In this document: piece after piece, positions 56,801-64,000 of the stretch
Layout of the letters: the number at the start of each line of letters is the position of its first letter
How positions within the stretch are numbered: the stretch's first letter is position 1
Assembly: GCA_037045145.1 (NCBI GenBank)
Contig: JBAOIA010000011.1
Location: 1,488,001 to 1,552,000, forward strand
Direction of reading: 5' to 3'
DNA: 64,000 nt
Origin: Bacteroidia bacterium
GTDB lineage: Bacteria > Bacteroidota > Bacteroidia > AKYH767-A > OLB10
Notes under the pieces: generated by a model
Databases searched by the model: none
Told to the model about the DNA's origin: nothing
The model's input: the letters and a program-made list of their open reading frames with translations, nothing else
Program-made: the position numbers and the translations under genes

Positions 56801-59122
56801 TGTCACAGTTACTGAATAAACTCCTGCAGGTATATTCTGTAGTGTTGCGTTGTTAACTCCAGGGAATCCACTCCACTGATAGTTATAAAATGGAGTACCC
56901 CCTGTAACATTAACAGTAAGAGAGCCACTGCTATCATTATGGCATTTGATTAAAGTGCGACTAAAGTTTGTTATTGTTGGACCATTTGTATGTCCGATAA
57001 AAACTGAATCTCTTTTTGTACATTGATTGCTGTCAGTAACGGTAATAGTGTAATATCCTGTTGTTAAATTAGTGATGTTGTTGGTAGTATTACCATTATT
57101 CCATACGTAGGAGTAAGGTGAAGTTCCACCACCCACTGCGGCAATGGCTGAGCCGTTTGCCATATTGCATTTTTCAGTAACTGATGTAAATGAAATATTT
57201 AATCCTGTGGGTTGATTAACAACAAAACTTTTTGATGAAGAGCAGCTGTTGGTGTCTGTTACGGTGACAGTATAAGTGCCTGCTGTCAGACTTGTTATGT
57301 TTTGTGTTATTTGACCACCAGGAGACCATAAATAATTAACAGGTCCATTAGCGCCATGAACGGTTATGTAGATTGCTCCTGTGTTTTCTCCAAAACATTT
57401 TACATGAATTATTGAGTCTGTAATTGCCGGCCCGCCTAGTGAATCTACCAATATGTTTTTATTGATGCTACAGTTGTTTGCATCCTTAATTGTGACAGAA
57501 TATGTGCCTTTTGTTAAATTAGAAATCGTGTCATTGGTTGAACTGTTATTCCACAAGAAAGTATATCCTGGTGTTCCTCCGGAAACTGTCACCCAGGCCT
57601 TACCATTATTAATGCCACAGGTTTCAGGTAATGAGCTTATTGTTGAATTAATTGCTGTCGGGCTATTAATTGTTACATTTATTGAGTCCCTGCAATTTGC
57701 ACTATCTCTAACAACTAACTTATAGGTTCCGGCTGCGAGATTAAAAATAGAATCAGTGCCAATTTGTGTTGGTGTCCATGTGTAAGTTAATGGTCCGGAG
57801 CCACCTGTTACATTAACTTTAATCACACCCGTGTTTTGACCTGCACATTTTAAATGTATAATCGTGTCTATAGAAATAACTATAGAAGGTGTGTTGTTAA
57901 CAACAAGTGTGCGATTTGCAGAACAAAGTTTGCTGTCTGTTACCGTAACTGTGTAAGTACCTCCGTTTAATCCTGATATTAAGGAAGTACTTTGTCCTGT
58001 ATTCCAGAGATATGTATAGGGTGATGTGCCTCCTGTTACATTTACTCCGGCACTTCCATTTGGATTACCACATCGTGCCGGTGTTATTGTGTCATTTAGT
58101 GCTAATGCTAAAGGTTGTGTAATTATTTGTGTTTTATTTCCAACACAACCTGTTGAATCGGTAACAGTAACGGTATAAGTTCCGGCAGCAATGTTGACAA
58201 TGTCTTGAGTGATGGCAGCATTACTCCACAAATAAGTAACAGGTCCGTTGTTACCGGTTACAGAAATATAAACAGCACCATTAGCCTGACCAAAGCAACG
58301 TGCATTTTTAACAGAATCAACAGTCACCACAGGTCCGCTGATGGTAGTGATATTTTGTGATGCAGTTTTGGTACATAGCGCAGCATCGGTAACTGTAACA
58401 GTATAGTTGCCCGGCAACAGTCCTGATATTGACGAAGTAGAGGCACCATTGCTCCACAGATAGGTGTAAGGAGAAGTGCCGCCCGATACGGAAGAACTAA
58501 TCCAGCCATTGCTTTGCGCACAGGTTGCATGGTGTGGTGTTAAAGAAAGAACAATGTCTGTTGGTTGAGAAATTATTTGTGTTTTATTTCCAACACAACC
58601 TGTCGAATCGGTAACAGTAACGGTATAATTTCCGGCAGCAATGTTGACAATGTCTTGAGTGATGGCAGCATTGCTCCACAAATAAGTGACAGGTCCATTG
58701 TTACCGGTTACAGAAATATAAACAGCGCCATTAGCCTGACCAAAGCAACGTGCATTTTTAACAGAATCAACAGTCACCACAGGTCCGCTGATAGTAGTAA
58801 TATTTTGTGATGTGGTTTTGGTGCACAGTGCTGCATCGGTAACGGTAACAGTATAGTTGCCCGGCAACAGCCCTGTTATTGACGAAGTAGAGGCACCATT
58901 GCTCCACAGATAGGTGTAAGGAGAAGTGCCACCTGATACGGAAGAACTAATCCAACCATTGCTTTGCGCACAGGTTGCATGGTGTGGTGTTAAAGAAAGA
59001 ACAATGTCTGTTGGTTGAGAAATAGCTTGTGTTTTATGTTCCAGCGCAACCTGTCGAATCGGTAACAGTAACGGTATAAGTTCCGGCAGCAATGTTGACA
59101 ATGTCTTGAGTGATGGCAGCAT
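53888..59122 (-). CDS. SprB-repeat adhesin with CHU_C domain, C-terminal part (frame-shifted gene)
   Basis: About 1715 residues continue the 61862-59034 frame after a one-base shift at ~59038; homology starts with KTQAISQPTDIVLSLTPHHA. It has two further 150-residue super-repeats, ~18 diverged SprB repeats (GGTSPYxYLWSNG, YTVTVTDxxxC), PKD-like modules (TLTGNIPSYGFGKW region) and a C-terminal CHU_C domain: MPTGFTPNEDGYNDYYVIRG, IFNRWGNLVYEKKNYNNNWDG. The CHU_C domain is the T9SS type B sorting signal. The first ~25 codons up to 59122 are out-of-frame sequence. Confidence 0.88.
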   Translation of the reverse strand: MLPSLKTLSTLLPELIPLLLPIRQVALEHKTQAISQPTDIVLSLTPHHATCAQSNGWISSSVSGGTSPYTYLWSNGASTSSITGLLPGNYTVTVTDAALCTKTTSQNITTISGPVVTVDSVKNARCFGQANGAVYISVTGNNGPVTYLWSNAAITQDIVNIAAGNYTVTVTDSTGCVGNKTQIISQPTDIVLSLTPHHATCAQSNGWISSSVSGGTSPYTYLWSNGASTSSISGLLPGNYTVTVTDAALCTKTASQNITTISGPVVTVDSVKNARCFGQANGAVYISVTGNNGPVTYLWSNAAITQDIVNIAAGTYTVTVTDSTGCVGNKTQIITQPLALALNDTITPARCGNPNGSAGVNVTGGTSPYTYLWNTGQSTSLISGLNGGTYTVTVTDSKLCSANRTLVVNNTPSIVISIDTIIHLKCAGQNTGVIKVNVTGGSGPLTYTWTPTQIGTDSIFNLAAGTYKLVVRDSANCRDSINVTINSPTAINSTISSLPETCGINNGKAWVTVSGGTPGYTFLWNNSSTNDTISNLTKGTYSVTIKDANNCSINKNILVDSLGGPAITDSIIHVKCFGENTGAIYITVHGANGPVNYLWSPGGQITQNITSLTAGTYTVTVTDTNSCSSSKSFVVNQPTGLNISFTSVTEKCNMANGSAIAAVGGGTSPYSYVWNNGNTTNNITNLTTGYYTITVTDSNQCTKRDSVFIGHTNGPTITNFSRTLIKCHNDSSGSLTVNVTGGTPFYNYQWSGFPGVNNATLQNIPAGVYSVTVTDVNGCTVNGTDSLQNTPLITITHTLSNASCNLNNGMAQISVTGGATPYIYNWSNGVTGITHVDTLANNFYTVTITDALGCIKTDTFTIQRTPATFVQLTTLNNVTCFGLSNGSIIITPSGGDGNYTYQWSYNNTQTQNLNNIPAGSYDVTVTDGSGCSYTMPDIQVFQPDTLIAQVTTSPAGCTSPTGSATATQTGGVQPYTYLWSNNATSQTINGLSSQIITVTITDNNGCTATNSGIINALSAPVVNISSVQNINCFGGANGFINTSVTGGNQPYNYLWNNGSTTANISNLSAGIYTLTVTDSAQCSTIITQTLTENPQIQFGLSLIAGPCNGGTPAIAITSPSGGVSPLNLLWSDGSTSTSTQAAAGTIMTLTITDNAGCSRDTTFSMLSTNGPQISGIQTTDIICFGDSSGSATVNFSGGALPINIQWIGTFPVQTNATAINLKAGTYTCIVTDVNGCSAQSIANITHLNSLITPTLTITNASCGNNNAQIVVNATGGSGTYQYKLNSGTYSATNTFINLAAGSDSIFVKDSNGCEVFVIATISNIQGPVISVIDSANVSCFGSNDGFIILNVTGAAQPITYSWSDGPTSLTRNNLGPGNYTFTAQDSNNCISVRNFIITEPTAITISEIIPNKNGIYNITCNTLADGEIQVIANGGVPFNSIATYNYQWSISGASGATVTSLTAGPYTVTVTDSLGCSATKSFLLTEPPALNAGTDFTQSICGTDTIVLTGNIPSYGFGKWTIRSGSGLIVNPDSITTQITAIANGVNVFGWVVYDNFCSDTALYVINKKEKIVADGGIDQNVCDNFVFLAAVPPPSGAGVWQSITGNSTIENPSSPATKVENLSPGKNIFVWTITNGSCTASDTVKIAILSPEECYTDVVMPTGFTPNEDGYNDYYVIRGLDNIDNTLTIFNRWGNLVYEKKNYNNNWDGKTNNKQILPDGTYYAILRIPARNLVLKTYIDLRR

Positions 59123-60815
59123 TGCTCCACAAATATGTAACAGGTCCGTTGTTACCGGTTACAGAAATATAAACAGCACCATTAGCCTGACCAAAGCAAC
59201 GTGCATTTTTAACAGAATCAACAGTCACCACAGGTCCGCTGATGGTAGTGATATTTTGTGATGCAGTTTTGGTACACAGCGCTGCATCAGTAACAGTAAC
59301 AGTATAGTTGCCCGGCAACAGTCCTGATATTGACGAAGTAGAGGCGCCATTGCTCCACAGATAGGTGTAAGGAGAAGTGCCACCCGATACGGAAGAACTA
59401 ATCCAACCATTGCTTTGCGCACAGGTTGCATTGTGCGGTGTTAAAGAAAGAACAATGTCTGTTGGTTGAGAAATAGCTTGTGTTTTTGTAGCTGTGCAAC
59501 CGGAAGAATCTGTAACAGTAACGGTATAATTTCCGGCAGCAATGTTGACAATGTCTTGAGTGATGGCAGCATTGCTCCACAAATAAGTTACAGGTCCATT
59601 GTTACCGGTTACAGAAATATAAACAGCGCCATTAGCCTGACCAAAGCAACGTGCATTTTTAACAGAATCAACAGTCACCACAGGTCCGTTGATGGTAGTA
59701 ATATTTTGTGATGCAGTTTTTGTGCACAGTGCTGCATCGGTAACAGTAACAGTATAGTTGCCCGGCAACAGTCCTGTTATTGACGAAGTAGAGGCACCAT
59801 TGCTCCACAGATAGGTGTAAGGAGAAGTGCCACCCGATACGGAAGAACTAATCCAGCCATTGCTTTGCGCACATGTTGCATGGTGTGGTGTCAAAGAAGG
59901 AACAATGTCTGTTGGTTGAGAAATAGCCTGTGTTTTTGTAGCTGTGCAACCGGAAGAATCCGTAACAGTAACGGTATAATTTCCGGCAGCAATGTTGACA
60001 ATGTCTTGAGTGATGGCAGCATTGCTCCACAAATAAGTTACAGGTCCATTGTTACCGGTTACAGAAATATAAACAGCGCCATTAGCCTGACCAAAGCAAC
60101 GTGCATTTTTAACAGAATCAACAGTCACCACAGGTCCGTTGATGGTAGTAATATTTTGTGATGCAGTTTTTGTGCAAAGAGCTGCATCGGTAACGGTAAC
60201 AGTATAGTTGCCCGGCAACAGCCCTGTTATTGACGAAGTAGAGGCACCATTGCTCCACAGATAGTTGTAAGGAGAAGTGCCACCTGATACGGAAGAACTA
60301 ATCCAACCATTGCTTTGCGCACAGGTTGCATGGTGTGGTGTTAAAGAAAGAACAATGTCTGTTGGTTGAGAAATAGCCTGTGTTTTTGTAGCTGTACAAC
60401 CGGAAGAATCCGTAACAGTAACGGTATAGGTTCCCGCAGCAATGTTGACAATGTCTTGAGTGATGGCAGCATTGCTCCACAAGTAAGTAACAGGTCCATT
60501 GTTACCGGTTACAGAAATATAAACAGCGCCATTAGCCTGACCAAAGCAACGTGCATTTTTAACAGAATCAACAGTCACCACAGGTCCGCTGATAGTAGTA
60601 ATATTCTGCGATGCAGTTTTTGTGCACAGTGCTGCATCGGTAACGGTAACAGTATAGTTGCCCGGCAACAGTCCTGTTATTGACGAAGTAGAGGCACCAT
60701 TGCTCCACAGATAGGTGTAAGGAGTAGTTCCACCTGATACGGAAGAACTAATCCATCCATTGCTTTGCGCACAGGTTGCATGGTGTGGTGTTAAAGAAAG
60801 AACAATGTCTGTTGG
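58110..60815 (-). repeat. 450-bp in-frame tandem repeat, six copies
   Basis: The landmark CAGAAATATA occurs at 58261, 58711, 59162, 59612, 60062 and 60512: intervals 450, 451, 450, 450, 450. The unit encodes 150 residues (two SprB modules) and is almost identical at DNA level between copies. The single 451 interval marks the extra base that breaks the reading frame. Confidence 0.95.
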
Positions 60816-61862
60816 TTCGTTGATTGTATGTGAAAGGGAACTTTGACAGCCTGTTGAATCCGTAATTGTAACTGTATATGTCCCTATTGTAATATTTGTA
60901 ATATTCTGAGTAGTTGCGCCATTGCTCCATAAATATGTTACCGGTCCATTAGCATCATTTACATGAATATAAACTCTTCCTGTGCTTTGTCCAAAACATG
61001 TTACATTGAAAGCAGAGTCGAGTACTACTACCGGTTGTGTACTTGCACCAACAGTAAAACTATCGACCTTTGTACATAAATTCTGATCAGTAACTGTCAG
61101 GGTATAAACACCTGATGAAAGAATGTTGAGATCTTCTGTTGAGTTTGAATTTGACCATAAATATCCATAAGGTGAAACTCCTCCAATAATGGTGGCATCA
61201 ATCATTCCGTTAATCAATCCACAATTAGTATTTGTAACAGTGGCTGTAATTTTTATTTCATCCGGCTCATGTACGGTATCATTAGCACAAACTACTGTAC
61301 AATTATTCAAATCTGTAATTGTCAAAGTATATACACCGGCAATCAAACTTGATACATCTTCAGTCAGGCTGCCATTTGACCATTGAAAACTATAGTTGGG
61401 AACACCTCCTGCAACTGAAATATTAATACTTCCATCACTTAATCCAAAACATGTTACGTCTTGAATTGAAACAGAACTTCTGGTAATCACATCAGGTTCA
61501 GTAAGTGAGTAAGTTTCAATTGTTGTATCGTTTGCAACATCAACAACAGTTACAGTATAAGACCCTGCTGTAATCCCGATAATATCTTCAGTTGTAGCAC
61601 CATTACTCCAAAGAATATTAAAAGGACCGTTACCATTAATGGTCAAATCAATTTGACCGTCACTTAAACCATTACAGCTGATGTTGAAACCATTATAGTT
61701 GGAAAGAGAAGCAGAAAGTACCGGCTGTGCAAAACCCTCTGTTGTGCCTAATGCCAATAGCAGCGTGAATAAACTTAAATAATAAAATCTGAATATACTG
61801 GTTTTCAGGTATTTGCAAAAAAATCTCTGGCTTATTTTCATAAACAAGTAAAAGCGGTGCAT
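59034..61862 (-). CDS. SprB-repeat adhesin, N-terminal part (frame-shifted gene)
   Basis: A signal peptide (YYLSLFTLLLALGTTEGFAQ) and ~20 SprB-type repeats (CxGxxDGxIxxxxxGG...YxWSNGxxT...YTVTVTD), including four copies of the 150-residue super-repeat. The frame ends at 59034 because of one extra base near 59038; repaired, the gene runs to 53888 and encodes ~2657 residues. SprB in gliding Bacteroidota is a motile surface adhesin moved by the Gld/Spr machinery, so an adhesion or gliding role is inferred. An alternative ATG lies at 61841 and gives a shorter signal peptide. Confidence 0.88.
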   Translation of the reverse strand: MHRFYLFMKISQRFFCKYLKTSIFRFYYLSLFTLLLALGTTEGFAQPVLSASLSNYNGFNISCNGLSDGQIDLTINGNGPFNILWSNGATTEDIIGITAGSYTVTVVDVANDTTIETYSLTEPDVITRSSVSIQDVTCFGLSDGSINISVAGGVPNYSFQWSNGSLTEDVSSLIAGVYTLTITDLNNCTVVCANDTVHEPDEIKITATVTNTNCGLINGMIDATIIGGVSPYGYLWSNSNSTEDLNILSSGVYTLTVTDQNLCTKVDSFTVGASTQPVVVLDSAFNVTCFGQSTGRVYIHVNDANGPVTYLWSNGATTQNITNITIGTYTVTITDSTGCQSSLSHTINEPTDIVLSLTPHHATCAQSNGWISSSVSGGTTPYTYLWSNGASTSSITGLLPGNYTVTVTDAALCTKTASQNITTISGPVVTVDSVKNARCFGQANGAVYISVTGNNGPVTYLWSNAAITQDIVNIAAGTYTVTVTDSSGCTATKTQAISQPTDIVLSLTPHHATCAQSNGWISSSVSGGTSPYNYLWSNGASTSSITGLLPGNYTVTVTDAALCTKTASQNITTINGPVVTVDSVKNARCFGQANGAVYISVTGNNGPVTYLWSNAAITQDIVNIAAGNYTVTVTDSSGCTATKTQAISQPTDIVPSLTPHHATCAQSNGWISSSVSGGTSPYTYLWSNGASTSSITGLLPGNYTVTVTDAALCTKTASQNITTINGPVVTVDSVKNARCFGQANGAVYISVTGNNGPVTYLWSNAAITQDIVNIAAGNYTVTVTDSSGCTATKTQAISQPTDIVLSLTPHNATCAQSNGWISSSVSGGTSPYTYLWSNGASTSSISGLLPGNYTVTVTDAALCTKTASQNITTISGPVVTVDSVKNARCFGQANGAVYISVTGNNGPVTYLWSNAAITQDIVNIAAGTYTVTVTDSTGCAGT

Positions 61863-61882
61863 GAATTTTAAAGTTCTCGACC

Positions 61883-61890
61883 CAAAAATA
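61883..61890 (-). promoter_or_regulatory. Predicted -7 promoter element for the SprB-PorP-OmpA operon
   Basis: TATTTTTG on the minus strand, exact TAnnTTTG, 20 bp upstream of the ATG at 61862 (41 bp upstream of the alternative at 61841). No matching -33 TTG seen. Confidence 0.4.
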
Positions 61891-62028
61891 GAAAAATCTG
61901 CTTATATGATTATGAATTTGGTGAAAAAAAGTACAATGTAATAACTGTCGTTTTTTTTTGATTTTAGTTTTTAAATGAATATAACTTTAATGCATAATTT
62001 CCGTACAAAAGGAACAACATCATACACA

Positions 62029-63189
62029 ATGAAATTTTTAAAATCCATCAATACCATAAGTATCTTAGCAATACTGCTGATATTAATATCGGCTGATGGT
62101 CAATCACAACCAAGTAACAATTCAAATACAAAACCCCGTCAGGTTGATGTGGTGATTTGTATGGACCTTAGTGGAAGCACTAATGGACTAATTGATAATT
62201 TCAGGGATAAAATGTGGGATATTATTAATCAGTGGCAAATGTTCACTCCCAAACCTGTAATTAGAATAGGGTTGATTGGCTTCTCCAGATATTCCTTTCA
62301 TGATGGCAGCGGATACATAAAAATCATTTCTGATTTAACTGATGATTATGATGCGTTATCACAAAAAATGTTCGACATACAACCTTATGTAGAGAATGGA
62401 ATTCAGTTTGTAGGTGCAGCCATAGGTTCAGGGGTTAATGATATGTCATGGAGTCAGAAACCTGATGCAGTTAAAATGATGTTTGTAATGGGTAATGGTT
62501 ATGTTAACCTTGGAAGGTTCGATTTCAGAGCTCAATGTGAGTCTGCAGTAAAAAGTAATATTGAAATTCATACAGTTTATTGTATTAAAAATGACAAACA
62601 GATGCGTCAGCGCGAGTTGCCGGGATGGGAAGAGATAGCTAAGATGACTGGAGGACAATCTTTTCAGGTTTTAGTCAATAAAAGAGCACCTTTAATCAAG
62701 GAAAAAGTGAATGTGATGGCATTGGCTTCACTCAATGATTCATTGAATAAAACATTTATACCTTATGGTAAAGCAGGAGTTGACCGACTCAAACTTATGT
62801 TAAAGGCTGATGACCATGCTGTGCGATCTTATGAAGCTTATTTTTATTCAAGATTGAAATACAAACTCAGCGACCATTATACTTCACAAATGCTAATGTG
62901 GGATGTTACCCAATACAAAGAAGAATATCCTCAGTCACGCCTTTCAGCTGTCAGGCAGTCTGTCAAGTCGAATAATGAATCGTCTGTTGATTTGGAGTTG
63001 CTCGCCAAAGAATTTGTAGAAAAAAGAAATAGTCTGCGCGCATCAATCAATGCTTTGTTTCCCGTGGGAGAAGAGCTAAGAATACATAACGAAGCTATTG
63101 CCGAAGAGTATGAATTGGAAAACAGGCTTGACAAAACAATGGTACGTGCCTATTCGCAAACGCTTCTTAAATCAGGATTTAAAGAATAA
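62029..63189 (+). CDS. VWA domain-containing exported protein
   Basis: A 386-residue protein with an N-terminal signal (SINTISILAILLILISADGQ) and a von Willebrand A domain (~45-235). The MIDAS motif DLSGS is complete (VVICMDLSGSTNG). The fold continues with IRIGLIGFSRYSFHD, FVGAAIGSGVNDM and IEIHTVYCI. The C-terminal ~150 residues are helical and charged, with no recognised family. It is divergent from the SprB-like operon (~165 bp apart), which suggests a shared surface theme but no proven link. The start at 62029 gives a standard signal peptide; the upstream ATG at 61975 adds 18 residues. Confidence 0.8.
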   Translation: MKFLKSINTISILAILLILISADGQSQPSNNSNTKPRQVDVVICMDLSGSTNGLIDNFRDKMWDIINQWQMFTPKPVIRIGLIGFSRYSFHDGSGYIKIISDLTDDYDALSQKMFDIQPYVENGIQFVGAAIGSGVNDMSWSQKPDAVKMMFVMGNGYVNLGRFDFRAQCESAVKSNIEIHTVYCIKNDKQMRQRELPGWEEIAKMTGGQSFQVLVNKRAPLIKEKVNVMALASLNDSLNKTFIPYGKAGVDRLKLMLKADDHAVRSYEAYFYSRLKYKLSDHYTSQMLMWDVTQYKEEYPQSRLSAVRQSVKSNNESSVDLELLAKEFVEKRNSLRASINALFPVGEELRIHNEAIAEEYELENRLDKTMVRAYSQTLLKSGFKE

Positions 63190-63393
63190 GAATTAAATTT
63201 ATTCTTGTTGAATACCGTTTTTAATGAATAGCAGGTTGTGTTTCTTGTAGCAGATTCAAAAAGACTACATTCCAAAGAAATTGTTTTTAAAAGTACGAAC
63301 CACTTAACTTATTTTTTCTTAGTTTGAGAACATTAAGTTTAAAAATGTAATTCATTTTTTTTGAAGTCGTCATAGAAAATCATCCCAAATTCT

Positions 63394-63401
63394 TAAATTT
63401 G
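63394..63401 (+). promoter_or_regulatory. Predicted -7 promoter element for the helicase gene
   Basis: TAAATTTG, exact TAnnTTTG, 20 bp before the TTG start at 63422. The rest of 63190-63393 shows nothing recognisable. Confidence 0.4.
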
Positions 63402-63421
63402 AAAACTCATCGAAAAGAATT

Positions 63422-64000
63422 TTGGGTAATCTGAAAATATATCAATCATCAGCAGGGTCGGGAAAGACCTATACACTTGTTAAAGAATATTTGTTGTTGG
63501 TATTAAAATCACCCACTGCTTTAAAAGGAACGCTTGCTGTTACTTTTACCAACGCAGCAACCGGTGAAATGAAGGAAAGGCTAATCCTAGCTTTATGGCA
63601 ATTAGCAACCGGTAGAAATGAAAAACTTAAATCTGATTTGTCCTCTTCTCTTGGGGCGTCATTTAATATTGAACGAGCAGCAGCAAAGGTGTTAAATTAT
63701 GCTATTCATCATTATGCTGATATTTCTATTAAAACAATAGATAGTTTTTTTCTGAATATTGCCCGGTCTATTGCTTATGAATCACGGTTGCCTGGTAGAT
63801 ATGAAGTTGATTTAAATATAGAACCTGCCATAGATTTTATGGTTCAGCATACATTACTCGCTGCCGGTACAGATGCTGATATTACCAAGTGGCTTATTGA
63901 TTTTGCGCTGCATAGAGTGGAGAATATGAAGAGTTGGAACATGCAGGGTGATCTAAGGAACATTGCAAAAGAAATTTTTAAAGATCATCTTAAGGTTAAT
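63422..64000 (+). CDS. UvrD/AddA-type helicase-nuclease, 3' partial
   Basis: The first 193 codons of a superfamily 1 helicase cut by the window edge. Motif I is YQSSAGSGKTYTLVKEYL and motif Ia is LAVTFTNAATGEMKERL; TIDSFFLNIARSIA follows, as in AddA/RecB-like proteins. The family unwinds DNA ends for recombinational repair, often with a PD-(D/E)XK nuclease domain at the C-terminus (not visible). No in-frame ATG precedes the helicase motif, so a TTG at 63422 is the best start. Confidence 0.88.
   Translation, partial: MGNLKIYQSSAGSGKTYTLVKEYLLLVLKSPTALKGTLAVTFTNAATGEMKERLILALWQLATGRNEKLKSDLSSSLGASFNIERAAAKVLNYAIHHYADISIKTIDSFFLNIARSIAYESRLPGRYEVDLNIEPAIDFMVQHTLLAAGTDADITKWLIDFALHRVENMKSWNMQGDLRNIAKEIFKDHLKVN

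Noticed and set aside
58565..60683. Several similar plus-strand frames opposite the 450-bp repeats
   Set aside because: They recur once per repeat unit and are antisense copies of the SprB coding frame.

Overview
The window looks like a piece of an AT-rich Bacteroidota chromosome, probably a Chitinophagales/Sphingobacteriales-type environmental lineage (the lineage is inference). The signs are type IX secretion (T9SS) cargo with CHU_C-type C-termini, PorP/SprF and PorV/PorQ family proteins, SprB repeats, two large TonB-type outer-membrane proteins, tandem DUF1573 proteins, and many promoters matching the Bacteroidota -7 element TAnnTTTG with little Shine-Dalgarno sequence.

Layout: 1-4731 is the 3' part of a giant repeat adhesin (choice-of-anchor L domain, Ig/PKD-like repeats, CHU_C domain). 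4737-6819 holds a DUF4197 protein and cinA. 6876-7707 holds an initiator tRNA gene followed by a 137-bp satellite built from its 3' half, a short palindrome and its terminator, with a GIY-YIG nuclease gene embedded. 7854-27514 is mostly housekeeping: DoxX, cdsA, DUF2007, valS, two outer-membrane proteins, a dicarboxylate/amino acid symporter, two DUF1573 proteins, an aminotransferase, a Nudix hydrolase, pyrE, an SRPBCC protein, a Rieske-like lipoprotein and smc. 27662-43080 is a surface-protein region: TonB receptor, a 1398-residue secreted protein, a PorV-like protein and greA, then a second near-identical copy of the secreted protein, a stump of a second PorV gene, HIT and DUF4397 genes, and a decayed fragment of a third relative. 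43237-49211 contains an EF-G paralogue, an acyltransferase, eno, a small membrane protein and a mitochondrial-type citrate synthase. 49240-61862 is a minus-strand cluster of an SprB-like adhesin of about 2657 residues, PorP/SprF, an OmpA/PD40 lipoprotein and a carbamoyltransferase. The window ends with a VWA protein and the start of a UvrD/AddA-type helicase.

Two surface-display systems dominate: CHU_C adhesins with PorP/SprF, and the TonB receptor / large secreted protein / PorV module. Both show DNA-level repetition (627-bp, 450-bp and about 4.2-kb units), so recombination appears to be shaping the surface proteins.

Five genes between 34 and 59 kb carry a single-base frame change although sequence on both sides stays conserved. 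This could be real decay or base-calling error and cannot be settled from one sequence. The most unusual element is the tRNA-fMet-derived satellite with its GIY-YIG gene.
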